Shown: positions 22,805 through 31,977 of the stretch, piece after piece | How the letters are laid out: each line of letters begins with the position of its first letter | Position numbering within the stretch: the stretch's first letter is position 1 | NCBI GenBank assembly: GCA_021803425.1 | Contig: JAJZLN010000002.1 | Span: 1 to 34,274, forward strand | DNA length: 34,274 bases | DNA from: Microcaldota archaeon | GTDB lineage: Archaea; Micrarchaeota; Micrarchaeia; Micrarchaeales; CABMGC01 | Reading direction: 5' to 3' | Notes under the pieces: model-generated | Seen by the model: only the letters and a program-made list of their open reading frames with translations | Database searches by the model: none | Told to the model about the DNA's origin: nothing | Position numbers and translations under genes: made by a program

Positions 22805-23188
22805 ATGGTAGATATATTTGCAGATGCGATAAATAAGATAAAGGTGTATGAGTCAATAGGCATGTATGAGTGCAATGTTCCTTCCACCAAGCTTATAAGG
22901 TCCGTACTTCAGACTATGAAGGAAAACAGCTACATAAAAGATTTTGAGGAAGTGAAGGATGGAAAATTCGAAAGCATAAAGGTAATCCTTTCAAAGAAGA
23001 TAAATGATATCGGAGTAATAAAGCCAAGGTATTCTGTTTCAGTGAATGGAATGCAGAGATATGAAACGAGATACATACCGAGCAAGGATTTCGGAATACT
23101 TATAGTTTCTACTCCAAAGGGCATAATGACCAACAGGGATGCGCGCAGCAAGCGCACCGGAGGCAGGCTTATAGCATATGTATATTGA
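22805..23188 (+). CDS. rps8: ribosomal protein uS8
   Basis: 30S protein binding helix 21 of 16S rRNA. 127 residues with DIFADAINKIKVYESIG, VPSTKLIRSVLQTMKENSYI and the C-terminal FGILIVSTPKGIMTNRDARSK...GGRLIAYVY, the conserved STxxGxM...A form in archaeal wording. ATG is 7 bases after uS14. Confidence 0.96.
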   Translation: MVDIFADAINKIKVYESIGMYECNVPSTKLIRSVLQTMKENSYIKDFEEVKDGKFESIKVILSKKINDIGVIKPRYSVSVNGMQRYETRYIPSKDFGILIVSTPKGIMTNRDARSKRTGGRLIAYVY

Positions 23189-23721
23189 GTGGGAGAATGT
23201 ACGAACTTGAAATACCAAATGGCGTGAAAGTTGATGTAGCAGGAGATACTGTGACAATCAAGGGAAAGCTGGGTTCTACAACAAAGAAAGTAAGTCAAAA
23301 ATTTGTGATTGTAAATGCAAATGGAAATAAGTTAACCATAAGTGGGGCAAAATCCAAAGCGGTTGCAAAGAAATCTGCGCTTGCCGCGAAAGCCATAAAT
23401 ACTGAACTTTCCGATGCAATTTACGGCGTTGAGAATGGCATCGAAAAGAAAATGAAGGTACTTTTCGCCCATTTTCCTACATCGCTTGAAGTCAAAGGCA
23501 AGAAGCTGTATCTGAAGAATCTTTTCGGCGAGAAGGTGCCTAGGGAGGTGCAGATAGTCGGCAACACTACAATAGAAGTAAAGGGACAGGATGTGACAAT
23601 AAAGGGTGTTGACAAATATGATGTAGGGCAGACAATAGCCAATATAAGGAAAGGATGTTATTCCAGGGGATATGACACGCGCGTATTTCAGGACGGGCTG
23701 TATGTAGTTAATGAGGAATGA
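23185..23721 (+). CDS. rpl6: ribosomal protein uL6
   Basis: 50S protein near the sarcin-ricin loop. 178 residues from TTG 23185, which overlaps the uS8 stop (TTGA); ATG 23197 (MYELEIPNG) is the alternative. Two repeats of the uL6 fold: IPNGVKVDVAGDTVTIKGKLG and VQIVGNTTIEVKGQDVTIKGVDKYDVGQTIANI, then VFQDGLYVV at the end. Confidence 0.95.
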   Translation: MSGRMYELEIPNGVKVDVAGDTVTIKGKLGSTTKKVSQKFVIVNANGNKLTISGAKSKAVAKKSALAAKAINTELSDAIYGVENGIEKKMKVLFAHFPTSLEVKGKKLYLKNLFGEKVPREVQIVGNTTIEVKGQDVTIKGVDKYDVGQTIANIRKGCYSRGYDTRVFQDGLYVVNEE

Positions 23722-24080
23722 ATATGATAAAAAGAGAGCGCACAAGATTTACGGTGCCGAATTTTGGTGCCAAGAACAGGAAGAGAGTGAAGGATAGATG
23801 GAGAAAGCAGAGGGGAATAGACAACAAAAGAAGGGTAAAGAAGAAGAACAGAGGCCCAGTTCCAAAAATAGGATATAAGAACAGCGATATAGTGCGATTT
23901 TCAAGACCTGACGGCTCGTTTGAGGCGCTAGTGCATAACAGCAAAGAGCTTATTTCAGTACTTTCAATGCCGGGGTATGTTGCGAGGGTCGCGCATGGCA
24001 TATCTGTCAGAAAAAGGCTTGAACTGCAAAAGATAGCTGACGAGAAAAAGATCAGAATACTGAACCGGGTTAAAATATGA
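23718..24080 (+). CDS. rpl32e: ribosomal protein eL32
   Basis: Archaeal/eukaryotic-specific 50S protein, 120 residues. Wording: FTVPNFGAKNRKRVKDRWRKQRGIDNKRR, PVPKIGYKNSDIVRF, SVLSMPGYVARVAHGISVRKRLEL. ATG 23718 overlaps the uL6 stop (ATGA) and its own stop overlaps the next start, so it is translationally coupled on both sides. Confidence 0.95.
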   Translation: MNMIKRERTRFTVPNFGAKNRKRVKDRWRKQRGIDNKRRVKKKNRGPVPKIGYKNSDIVRFSRPDGSFEALVHNSKELISVLSMPGYVARVAHGISVRKRLELQKIADEKKIRILNRVKI

Positions 24081-24568
24081 GCATAAAATTCGCAAAGAGA
24101 GCCGCAAGCAGCCTGCTTAATAGGGGTTATAATTCAATAAGGATAAAGCATGAATCTATGAAGGAAGCTTCAGATGCACTTACAAAAGAGGATATAAGGA
24201 AGCTGATATCAAGCGGTGTCATATACGCTACTAAAGCAAAACACAACCTTAGCCTGAAATCCAAGATGCTGAAGAAAGCGAGGGCTGAGGGAAGACGAAG
24301 GGGCGCAGGAAGAAGAAGAGGCACTGCGAATGCAAGATCCGGAAGGAAATGGGAGAAAAAGGTAAGGTCGCAAAGGATGCTGATCAAGGAATTAAAATCA
24401 ATGAAGAAGATAGATACCAAAGTGTTCAATGAATTCTACAGCCACATAAAAGGCAATGAATATGCCACAAAGGCAACCGTGCTCCTGCATTTGAGGGAGC
24501 AGGGCATAACTGTAACAGATGATGACATCAACAAGATAAATGAAAAGGCAAGAAGCAGATACAAGTGA
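24077..24568 (+). CDS. rpl19e: ribosomal protein eL19
   Basis: Archaeal/eukaryotic-specific 50S protein, 163 residues. Wording: KRAASSLLNRGYNSIRIKHE, ALTKEDIRKLISSGVIYATK, then the basic ARAEGRRRGAGRRRGTANAR, family-typical for binding rRNA, and the long C-terminal helix. Overlaps the eL32 stop (ATGA). Confidence 0.95.
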   Translation: MSIKFAKRAASSLLNRGYNSIRIKHESMKEASDALTKEDIRKLISSGVIYATKAKHNLSLKSKMLKKARAEGRRRGAGRRRGTANARSGRKWEKKVRSQRMLIKELKSMKKIDTKVFNEFYSHIKGNEYATKATVLLHLREQGITVTDDDINKINEKARSRYK

Positions 24569-24578
24569 TGTGATTGGC

Positions 24579-25157
24579 ATGGAAAAGACAAATAAAGACT
24601 TAAAATTCAGGAGAAGGATGGAGTCGGTTACTGATTACAGGAAGAGGCTCGAGCTAGTCAAAAGCGGTATAGACCGTCTTGTCGTTAGAAAGACAAACAG
24701 CAGGATAATCGGCCAGATAATAAAGTATAGTCCAAACGGCGACATCGTCATTGCCCACGCCGATTCTTCAGAGCTCAAGAAATTTGATTGGAGCGGAAGA
24801 TCAAATAGGCCTACAGCGTACCTTACTGGACTTCTTCTTGCAAAGAAATCGCGGTCAAAGAAAGGAGAGCGAATACTGGACATAGGTCTTGCTTCTCCAG
24901 TGAAGAATTCTATCCCGTTCATATTTGCAAAAGGGTGCATCGACGGAGGAATGGAGGTTAGAGGAAACATGGATATTAACGATACTATTTATAACTGTTC
25001 AAATACAAAATACATATCTGAACTTAAGTCAAAAGACAATTCAAGATACCAGAAGCATTATTCAGCGTACCTAAAATCCGGAGTTGCCCCGGAAGATCTT
25101 GCAAAAGTATTCAATAATGCCAAGGACAAGATAAATTCTGAAGATTTGAAGCAGTGA
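24579..25157 (+). CDS. rpl18: ribosomal protein uL18
   Basis: 5S rRNA-binding 50S protein, 192 residues from ATG 24579; the open frame runs back into eL19 to 24540, but this part is not family-like. Wording: RRRMESVTDYRKRLELVKSGIDRLVVRKTN, GIIxQI-type strand, AYLTGLLLAKKS, RILDIGL and IFAKGCIDGGMEV (archaeal long form). Preceded by GTGATTGG. Confidence 0.94.
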   Translation: MEKTNKDLKFRRRMESVTDYRKRLELVKSGIDRLVVRKTNSRIIGQIIKYSPNGDIVIAHADSSELKKFDWSGRSNRPTAYLTGLLLAKKSRSKKGERILDIGLASPVKNSIPFIFAKGCIDGGMEVRGNMDINDTIYNCSNTKYISELKSKDNSRYQKHYSAYLKSGVAPEDLAKVFNNAKDKINSEDLKQ

Positions 25158-25170
25158 TTGATTGAGACCA

Positions 25171-25806
25171 ATGGAAGAAGACGAGAAGCCGAATCTTGCA
25201 GAGTGGAAACCACGCACAAAGATAGGCATGATGGTTAAGAGCGGAGAGATAACTTCTATAGAGCAGATATTTGCTTTAGGCAAGCCTATAAAGGAGGTCG
25301 AGATAGTGGATTCATTGCTCCCGAATCTTGAGGACAAGTCGCTTGAGATAGCATCTGTCCAGAGGATGACAAAGAACAACAGAAAGCAGAAGTACAGGGC
25401 TACTGTGGTCATGGGCGACAGGAATGGGCATGTAGGCATAGGCGTTGGAAAAGACGTAGAAGTAAGGCCGTCTATACAAACTGCCATAAGGAATGCTAAA
25501 CAGAACATAATATCTGTGGGGTTGGGCTGTGGATCCTGGGAATGCAATTGCGGTACACATCATAGCATATCTATGATTACACGTTCAAAGTGCGGAAGTG
25601 CAGAGATAATACTAAAACCTGCTCCAAGAGGAGTAGGGCTTGCTGCAAGCGCAACGGTCAGGTCAGTTCTGGATCTTGCAGGCGTAAAGGACATGTGGAC
25701 ATTCTCAAGGGGGAGAACAAGAGACAGGTACAACATGGCCTTGGCAACATTCAATGCTCTTAAGGCACTCAGCGAACTCAAGAATATGGAATCCTTAAAG
25801 TCCTAA
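25171..25806 (+). CDS. rps5: ribosomal protein uS5
   Basis: 30S decoding-fidelity protein, 211 residues from ATG 25171 (TTG 25162 also in frame). Wording: KQKYRATVVMGDRNGHVGIGVGKDVEV, the archaeal cysteine segment GSWECNCGTHHS, APRGVGLAASATVRSVLDLAGVKDMW and ALATFNALKAL. It is the last gene of the run; uL30, uL15 and SecY, which normally follow, are replaced here by a convergent peptidase gene that ends 18 bases away. Confidence 0.95.
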   Translation: MEEDEKPNLAEWKPRTKIGMMVKSGEITSIEQIFALGKPIKEVEIVDSLLPNLEDKSLEIASVQRMTKNNRKQKYRATVVMGDRNGHVGIGVGKDVEVRPSIQTAIRNAKQNIISVGLGCGSWECNCGTHHSISMITRSKCGSAEIILKPAPRGVGLAASATVRSVLDLAGVKDMWTFSRGRTRDRYNMALATFNALKALSELKNMESLKS

Positions 25807-25824
25807 TTAAAGCTGCTGTCTTGA

Positions 25825-27963
25825 TTAATCGCGTTTCGCTATCTTAATATCCCTGCTTTTTCCATCTGATGCTCTCATTCCCAATTCATTATAAACGAAT
25901 GCCAGCCAGTCTGCTGTCCATTCCTTCTGTATGCTATCTGGCACCGGAAAAAGTTCCCCTCCATGACCAATTCCTTTTATTGTAAGCAGCAATATTGGAT
26001 TTTGCGAAGCCGTAGAATCCTGCAGGTGAGCGGCAAATTTTCTTGCATGCATCGGATCGCATCTCGTATCGTTCTCTCCAGTTATAACAAGTATCGAAGG
26101 AAAATGCTCCCCTTCCTTGATATTATGATATGGCGAATATTCAAGCATGAATCCAATATCCTCTGCTTTTTTAGGATCTCCATATTCCAAGCTGCAGAGT
26201 GGACTGATGTCTTTGTCAGAGCCTCTTATCATATCGCTGATTGGCATTTCAACTATCGCCGCTTTGAACAAGTCTGGACGCATGGTCACGGCTGCTGCGG
26301 TAAGAAGCCCACCATTAGACCTTCCTCTTATAGCAAGCCTGTCCTTATTCGTGTAATTATTGCCCACTAGCCATTCCGCTGCATATATAAAGTCTTCAAA
26401 AGACCTTTTTTTGTTTTTATGCCTTCCGCCATTATACCATGTTTTTCCAAATTCGCCCCCTCCGCGTATATTTGCAACAGCATATACGCCTCCATCTTCG
26501 ATGAATGGCAGTATTGTCGCGTTGAATTTAGGCACTGCAGGGTCATTAAAGCCTCCGTATCCGTAAAGTAGAACGGGATTATTGCCATCAAGTTTTATAT
26601 CTTTTTTGTGTACCAGAAACATAGGGATTTCTGTTCCGTCTGCAGATTTATACATTATCTGTTTAAATTCAAATTTGGTAAAGTCAAAGTCGATCGTGTT
26701 ATCTGATACAGCTTCAAGACTGTAATTTTTGAGATCTAGCCTGTATGTTCTTGTAGGTGACAGAAAAGATCCGAAATTGAGAAATGCACTATCACCTTCT
26801 GCATTGCTGTCCGGAAGCGTGGCATATCCATTTTCAGGCAGGTCTACTTCTTTCTTTAATGCGCCTCTGAGAGAAAATATCCTTATTTTTGAGTATATGT
26901 TGTCTAAATAATTGACTATTATTTTGTTATTGACCAAAACTGCATTTTCAATTACAGCATCGCATTCAGGAATTACAGTTTTCCATTTTGTGTTTGGATT
27001 GTTCATGTTCAATCTTACTACGCTGTAATTTGGGGCGTCCAGATCCGTTAAAATATACGCATTTTTACCGTGTATGTCAAGCAAATAAAATTCCGCATTC
27101 CTGCCTGTTATAAGCGGATTTATTTTATTATCAGAAACCGAAAACTTTTTGTAATACAGTTCATTGTTTACATTGTCTGAAACGCTTATTATCAGATATT
27201 TTCCGTCACTTGAACGGTCCAAGGAGCATGATTTATTTGCGCCAAGTCCTACGCCGAATACCTCCTTATCCTCAGATTGCTGTGTGCCCATCTTATGAAA
27301 GTATACATGCGCTACTTTTTCAGGAGCGCTGTGCGTTTCTATATCCGGCCAAGCCGAATAATAAAAACCGTAATTATGCGATACCCATTCCATGCTGAAT
27401 AATTTTAAATTTTCAAGTTTGTCCTCATGAATCTGGCCTGATCTAAGGTCAATAATATTGACCGATACGGTGTCCACTCCTCCTTCTGAGAGGGCATAAG
27501 CCAATACTGTGCCGTCATGGTTTGGAAAATAATCTAGGATTGCAACCTTTCCGTCTTTGCTTATTTTGTTTGGATCTACTGCTACATTGAGCTCGCCATC
27601 TTCTCCATCCTTGTAACACAGCACCGGATGCTCCTTTTCAGGGCTGCTGACATATACGAAATAGCGCTGTTTTCCATTAGGCAGGAAAGTTGGAGCTGGA
27701 TATGGGGCATCGCCGTTTTTTGCATCCAGAATTTTTTCCAACTTCTGCCCTATGTCTTTTCTTTGTGATACGCTATCCAAGTACTTTCTAGCGTTTATGT
27801 TTTGACCGTCTATCCACTTTTTAACTTCAGGATCATCCTTATTTTCAAGCCATCTGTATGGGTCCCTTACAACATTTCCGTGTATGATCTCCTTTATATC
27901 CTCAGGCTTATTATTCGGCTTTACTACTGCCGATGGATTTTTGTTAATAAACATCGCATTCAC
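25825..27963 (-). CDS. prolyl oligopeptidase (family S9A)
   Basis: 712 residues, normal size for S9A. The N-terminal segment DPYRWLEN and the seven-bladed propeller (about 75-420) with PYPAPTFLPNGKQRYFVYVS precede an alpha/beta-hydrolase domain. The catalytic triad is visible: Ser in RGRSNGGLLTAAA (GxSxGG), Asp in GENDTRCDPMHA and His in GIGHGG. GVYAVANIRGGGEFGKTWY is the oxyanion/S9A signature. It cuts short peptides after proline and presumably acts in the cytoplasm, as no signal peptide is seen. GTG 27963 is used, ATG 27954 being three codons in. It may help feed on imported peptides, which suits a lineage with reduced biosynthesis (inference). Confidence 0.93.
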   Translation of the reverse strand: MNAMFINKNPSAVVKPNNKPEDIKEIIHGNVVRDPYRWLENKDDPEVKKWIDGQNINARKYLDSVSQRKDIGQKLEKILDAKNGDAPYPAPTFLPNGKQRYFVYVSSPEKEHPVLCYKDGEDGELNVAVDPNKISKDGKVAILDYFPNHDGTVLAYALSEGGVDTVSVNIIDLRSGQIHEDKLENLKLFSMEWVSHNYGFYYSAWPDIETHSAPEKVAHVYFHKMGTQQSEDKEVFGVGLGANKSCSLDRSSDGKYLIISVSDNVNNELYYKKFSVSDNKINPLITGRNAEFYLLDIHGKNAYILTDLDAPNYSVVRLNMNNPNTKWKTVIPECDAVIENAVLVNNKIIVNYLDNIYSKIRIFSLRGALKKEVDLPENGYATLPDSNAEGDSAFLNFGSFLSPTRTYRLDLKNYSLEAVSDNTIDFDFTKFEFKQIMYKSADGTEIPMFLVHKKDIKLDGNNPVLLYGYGGFNDPAVPKFNATILPFIEDGGVYAVANIRGGGEFGKTWYNGGRHKNKKRSFEDFIYAAEWLVGNNYTNKDRLAIRGRSNGGLLTAAAVTMRPDLFKAAIVEMPISDMIRGSDKDISPLCSLEYGDPKKAEDIGFMLEYSPYHNIKEGEHFPSILVITGENDTRCDPMHARKFAAHLQDSTASQNPILLLTIKGIGHGGELFPVPDSIQKEWTADWLAFVYNELGMRASDGKSRDIKIAKRD

Positions 27964-28111
27964 ACTTCCCTACCATCAGCTAATACGGCTGACAAGTGCA
28001 GACACACCCAATTTATTATGTGTATCTAAGTCAGTATATTAATATTTCCTACAAAAATATATCAGCATGAGCGTTCAAATGATGGTTTAGCTTCAAATCA
28101 GGTATGCATAT

Positions 28112-28987
28112 ATGGCCAATAAGTACTCATTAATTTTAGTAAACAATAAAAACTCCCTAAAGGAGATAGTCCGGGAAGATGTAAGCAGAGCAGTAAAATA
28201 TGATCAGGTAGCAAAAGAAGAGGAGCGAATAGAGTCCATATTCAATGAGCTTAAAGCCAAAGGCAAAATGAAAAATACAGATTCAGTAAACGTAGTGAAG
28301 GGAAACTATGGCGAGCTCATACTCCCACGTGCAAGGCCTCTGGGCGAGAATCAAAAAGGCAGTTTTGCAAAGACTGCCACAAGCATCCTTATATCAAAAA
28401 ATACTGGAGACTTCCTCGAAGATCTGTATTACCGCAAGAACAAGAGAGTCATAGATATGGATGTGCAGCTTAGCAAGATTTTTACCGATAGGGAGGTCAT
28501 GGCATGTCTTCTCCGCGAAGATTTTCATAACAACAAAAAAACAATATTAAAAGAGGGTATAAGAAGCGTGATATCAAGCGCAGTATCCACTGGCGCAGGC
28601 ATAGGCATATACCTGGACACTATAGGCAATTTCAGGATGCTGATAGAGCAGGCTTCAAATCTCTTCCTTTCAGGTCCCAAATTCGGCTACGCGCTTGCGA
28701 TTTTCATTGGAACAGGGATAATACGCAGTGTTGCCATGCTGCGCATAGACAGGACCAGGGAATCAAAGGCAGACATGTTTGCTGCAAATGAGGTTGGCAG
28801 AGATGCAACGGCGTCTATGCTATTAAAGACTCAAATTGCACAGGAAGCCCACAATTCAGCTTCAATTAAAGAAGCTACAAGGTATTCACTGCTTATCCAT
28901 AAGGCAAAGAACATTGCAATGAAGGTAATAGGAAAGGATAAGCGCACAGAAAAAAGAATAATGCACCTCTACGAGTTTTCGGGATGA
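28112..28987 (+). CDS. degenerate M48 (HtpX)-like membrane protein, probable pseudoprotease
   Basis: 291 residues. The order matches HtpX/Ste24: SILISKNTGDFLEDL leads to TDREVMACLLREDFHNN, then two membrane helices (about 150-168 and 191-209), then RTRESKADMFAANEVG. In M48 proteases the first of these is the zinc motif HExxH and the last supplies the third zinc ligand (ExxxD). Here HExxH reads R135-E-D-F-H139: Glu and the second His are kept, the first His is Arg, so zinc binding should fail. The third ligand Glu217 and Asp221 are kept. The N-terminal ~85 residues are not recognised. Active site loss with intact frame suggests a regulatory or scaffold role; a divergent active enzyme cannot be excluded. 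It lies just upstream of the secretion ATPase but has its own spacing of 56 bases. Confidence 0.65.
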   Translation: MANKYSLILVNNKNSLKEIVREDVSRAVKYDQVAKEEERIESIFNELKAKGKMKNTDSVNVVKGNYGELILPRARPLGENQKGSFAKTATSILISKNTGDFLEDLYYRKNKRVIDMDVQLSKIFTDREVMACLLREDFHNNKKTILKEGIRSVISSAVSTGAGIGIYLDTIGNFRMLIEQASNLFLSGPKFGYALAIFIGTGIIRSVAMLRIDRTRESKADMFAANEVGRDATASMLLKTQIAQEAHNSASIKEATRYSLLIHKAKNIAMKVIGKDKRTEKRIMHLYEFSG

Positions 28988-29004
28988 AGCACTCCCTTCC
29001 ATGC

Positions 29005-29014
29005 ATTTATAAAA
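29005..29014 (+). promoter_or_regulatory. TATA box of the secretion ATPase gene
   Basis: ATTTATAAAA centred about 35 bases before ATG 29044, giving a leader of roughly 8 bases. It indicates the ATPase is not only read from the gene upstream. Confidence 0.5.
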
Positions 29015-29043
29015 GTTAATACCCATTATAGTAGTGATGGGTT

Positions 29044-30357
29044 ATGCCTGAAGATGGGTTTGCTGCATTAGAATCCAGGGTCTTTGAGGCGCTTGAAGGC
29101 AAGCTTGGCTTCATACACAATGATGACGATCTTTACAAATATATAGAAAGCGTTGTCAAGTCCATAGATCTGTCTGCAGACAAGCAGACGGTCGACAGGA
29201 TAGCTTCCGACGCAAAGAAATTCGACCCCATAGACCAATATCTCCGCGACATAAATGTCGAAGATATAATGGTTAACAACACCGAAAACATATTCCTTTA
29301 CAATAATTCTCAAGGAGACGTAAAACTTCCCAATAAGTTGGATTCGATAGACGACCTCAACATGTTTGTCAGGAAGCTTAAGATGTATGCAACTACTTCA
29401 ACTGCCAATAAGCACATATATGACGTGCACCTTCCAAATGGCTCAAGGTGCAATATAGTTGATTCGCCTCTTGGCCCGGCAATAACTATAAGAAATTTCA
29501 AGCCAAACGCACTCAGCATAATAGACCTTGTCAATGCCGGAGAAATTAGTTATAATCTTGCAGCCAGATTTTGGTTGTATTCTGACGGGCTAGGTGTAAG
29601 ACCTGCAAACATGCTGATAGGCGGCATGCCAGGAAGCGGCAAGACAACCGTCCTCAATGCAATGTTCAGCTTCTTCAGGCCTGAAGCAAGGATAGTCGTG
29701 CTTGAGGAAACATACGAGATAAACACGTCAACCCAAGAAAACTGCGTAAGGCTGGAGACAAGCCCCGAAGTCACGCTTGAAGACCTGTTGAAGAATGCTC
29801 TCAGAATGAGGCCCGATCTGATAATAATAGGCGAAGTAAGGGGCGCAGAGGCAAAGGACATGATGGCCGCAATGTCTATAGGTAAATCGGTAATGAGTAC
29901 ATTGCATGCACATACAACAAGAGATATTGTGACAAGGCTTGAGCATGATCCAATGAGGATAAGCAGGGACACCATCCCGCTTGTGGATGTATTTACAATA
30001 GTATCGCAGGTGAATGTTGACCATAAAAAACAGAGGAAGGTAACGCAGGTATCTGAGTCCGCAGGTATAGAAACCCAGGTGCTGCTCTCTGATCTTTATA
30101 CATACGATTACAAAACCCATAAGGGGTCTGACATACTTCCAAGTGTAACCTACAGGGATGTTCTTTCAAAAGCTACAGGCAAGAATCCCACTGACATAAT
30201 TGCAGAAGAAAACAGGAGGTCTAAGATACTAGAAAAGCTGAATTCGCTTGGAGTGCGCGATCTTCACAGCATAAACGAGTTCTGCAGGGATTACTACGAC
30301 AATCCATCAGCTGCAATGAAGAAGATAGGGCTGGAAGGGCTGGGCACATTCGATTGA
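29044..30357 (+). CDS. type II/IV secretion (pilus/TadA-type) ATPase
   Basis: 437 residues. N-terminal region with DINVEDIMVNNTENIFLY, typical of CpaF/TadA/VirB11-like ATPases. The motor domain has Walker A GGMPGSGKTT (193-202), the Asp box VVLEETYEI, Walker B LIIIGEVRGAEA (259-270) and the His box STLHAHTTRD (285-294). These ATPases drive assembly of archaeal type IV pili or related filaments from the cytoplasmic side of the membrane. Its membrane partner (TadC/PilC-like) and prepilin genes are not in the window, so it is an orphan here. The long C-terminal tail of about 80 residues (ILEKLNSLGVRDLHSINEF and on) lies outside the core. Pilus versus other secretion role cannot be decided. Confidence 0.9.
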   Translation: MPEDGFAALESRVFEALEGKLGFIHNDDDLYKYIESVVKSIDLSADKQTVDRIASDAKKFDPIDQYLRDINVEDIMVNNTENIFLYNNSQGDVKLPNKLDSIDDLNMFVRKLKMYATTSTANKHIYDVHLPNGSRCNIVDSPLGPAITIRNFKPNALSIIDLVNAGEISYNLAARFWLYSDGLGVRPANMLIGGMPGSGKTTVLNAMFSFFRPEARIVVLEETYEINTSTQENCVRLETSPEVTLEDLLKNALRMRPDLIIIGEVRGAEAKDMMAAMSIGKSVMSTLHAHTTRDIVTRLEHDPMRISRDTIPLVDVFTIVSQVNVDHKKQRKVTQVSESAGIETQVLLSDLYTYDYKTHKGSDILPSVTYRDVLSKATGKNPTDIIAEENRRSKILEKLNSLGVRDLHSINEFCRDYYDNPSAAMKKIGLEGLGTFD

Positions 30358-30396
30358 CACAATACCCGCTTCAAACTAAGAAATAGATGTGCAAAT

Positions 30397-31836
30397 TCAA
30401 TACTCCCTCAGTTTTTCATAGCTTTCCTTTGCAGCGTTCTGGGTCAGTCTTATGAATCTGGCATTTTTTTTCAGTTCATCAAAACTTGCTGCACCACAGT
30501 AGCTCATTCCCGATTTTACGCCTCCGAGCAGTTGCTCCACAACCTCCTTTACGTTACCCCTGTATGGCACCACCGACTCTACTCCCTCCGGAACTATCTG
30601 CGATGCTTCGTCTGGATCTATATGTATATTGTCTAGCTTCTTCTTTGATATGTTTGCACCTAATGACGCCATGCCCCTATATGCCTTAAATTTAGCACCA
30701 TCCCTCCTTATGAAAAATCCCGGGCTTTCATCGGTTCCTGCAAAAAGGCTCCCTATCATGACTGCCGCAGCTCCTGCCGCCAATGATTTTGTTATGTCTC
30801 CAGAATCCTTTATGCCGCCATCCGCTATTATGCTTATCCCAAGCTTTTTTGAAGCAGAATAGCATTCCATTACTGCAGTGAGCTGAGGCATGCCCGCTCC
30901 GGTAACTCTTCTTGTAGTGCATGCTGCACCGGGACCTATGCCTACCTTTATACCGTCAGCTCCTGCAGAGAACAAATCTTCAACGCCTTCAGGAGTTGCG
31001 ACATTTCCGGCTATCAGAACAGTGTCTGTAAGCTCCTTTTTGACTTTTTTTATTGCATTCATGACGCTTTCTGTATGTCCATGGGCGACATCAAGCACAA
31101 GCACGTCTACTTCAGCTTTAGCAAGAGATTTAGCTCTTTCAATATAATCCCCCTTTATTCCTATTGCAGCTCCAACAAGCAGCCTGCCTTTTCTGTCCTT
31201 GGCAGATCTTTCAGATTTTATGTTTCTGTATATGTCTTTTGAGGTAATCAGCCCTCTTACTATATTTCTTTTATCAACCAGCGGTAATTTCTCAAGCCTA
31301 TTCTTGTCAAGGCTCTTAAGCGCTGCGCCAAGCGTTATTTTAGGATCTGCAACTACTAGTTTTTTTCTTGGAGTCATTGCCTCTTCAACTAGCATTTTTC
31401 CATCAGTTACAAATCTTACGTCCCTGTCAGATAGTATGCCAAGCAGCCTATTCAGGCGGTCTACCACAAGCAGCCCACTGACTCCACTTTTTGACATTAT
31501 TTCTTTAGCTTCATCTATATTGGAATCCTTGCTTATGCTGTAAGGTTTGTCTATTACATATGCTTCAGACCTCTTGACCTTCTGTACTTCAGCTACTTCT
31601 CTCTCAATCTCCATAAATCTGTGTATGATGCCGAGCCCTCCCTCTCTTGCAATGGCAATAGCCATAGCCGATTCTGTTACCGTATCCATGTTTGCAGTTA
31701 TTATCGGCATATTGAGTTCTATGTCCTTTGCTATATGCGTAGCGGTGTTTACCGAATTTCTGGATTCTATGCGAGAGCGTCTTGGCACAAGCAATACGTC
31801 GCTATAACTAAGCCCAAAAGGAATATCCTGGTTCAA
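30397..31836 (-). CDS. guaB: IMP dehydrogenase/GMP reductase family protein with CBS pair
   Basis: 479 residues, IMPDH length, from TTG 31836. TIM barrel with two CBS domains inserted (about 93-205). Present: [51 protein letters not shown], the catalytic Cys306 in [35 protein letters not shown] and [10 protein letters not shown]. In ordinary IMPDH the catalytic loop reads GSxCTTR and the flap (after YRGMGS) contains the Arg-Tyr pair that acts as base. Here the loop has Ala-Ala before Cys and the flap reads [17 protein letters not shown] with no Arg-Tyr. GMP reductases lack the pair, so the enzyme might be GMP reductase-like or a modified IMPDH. CBS domains are usual sites of purine-nucleotide control. 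Confidence 0.85.
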   Translation of the reverse strand: MNQDIPFGLSYSDVLLVPRRSRIESRNSVNTATHIAKDIELNMPIITANMDTVTESAMAIAIAREGGLGIIHRFMEIEREVAEVQKVKRSEAYVIDKPYSISKDSNIDEAKEIMSKSGVSGLLVVDRLNRLLGILSDRDVRFVTDGKMLVEEAMTPRKKLVVADPKITLGAALKSLDKNRLEKLPLVDKRNIVRGLITSKDIYRNIKSERSAKDRKGRLLVGAAIGIKGDYIERAKSLAKAEVDVLVLDVAHGHTESVMNAIKKVKKELTDTVLIAGNVATPEGVEDLFSAGADGIKVGIGPGAACTTRRVTGAGMPQLTAVMECYSASKKLGISIIADGGIKDSGDITKSLAAGAAAVMIGSLFAGTDESPGFFIRRDGAKFKAYRGMASLGANISKKKLDNIHIDPDEASQIVPEGVESVVPYRGNVKEVVEQLLGGVKSGMSYCGAASFDELKKNARFIRLTQNAAKESYEKLREY

Positions 31837-31938
31837 GAGAATCCCCTAAATGTATCAAAGCAAAAAATTAAAAACATTCCAGTAGCTTCAGAGCCATCTA
31901 AAATGAAATATGCCCTGATCTGGACCAGCAAAATAAGC

Positions 31939-31947
31939 TTTATAAAT
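31939..31947 (+). promoter_or_regulatory. TATA box of the GNAT-like gene
   Basis: CTTTATAAA centred about 35 bases before ATG 31978. It supports that start and argues against the longer upstream frame, which is only the mirror of guaB. Confidence 0.5.
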
Positions 31948-31977
31948 CAGAAAAACTACACCTTATTCAGGATTTTA

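Noticed and set aside
31621-31977. Upstream extension of the GNAT-like frame
   Set aside because: Antisense to conserved guaB sequence and upstream of a good TATA box; start moved to 31978.
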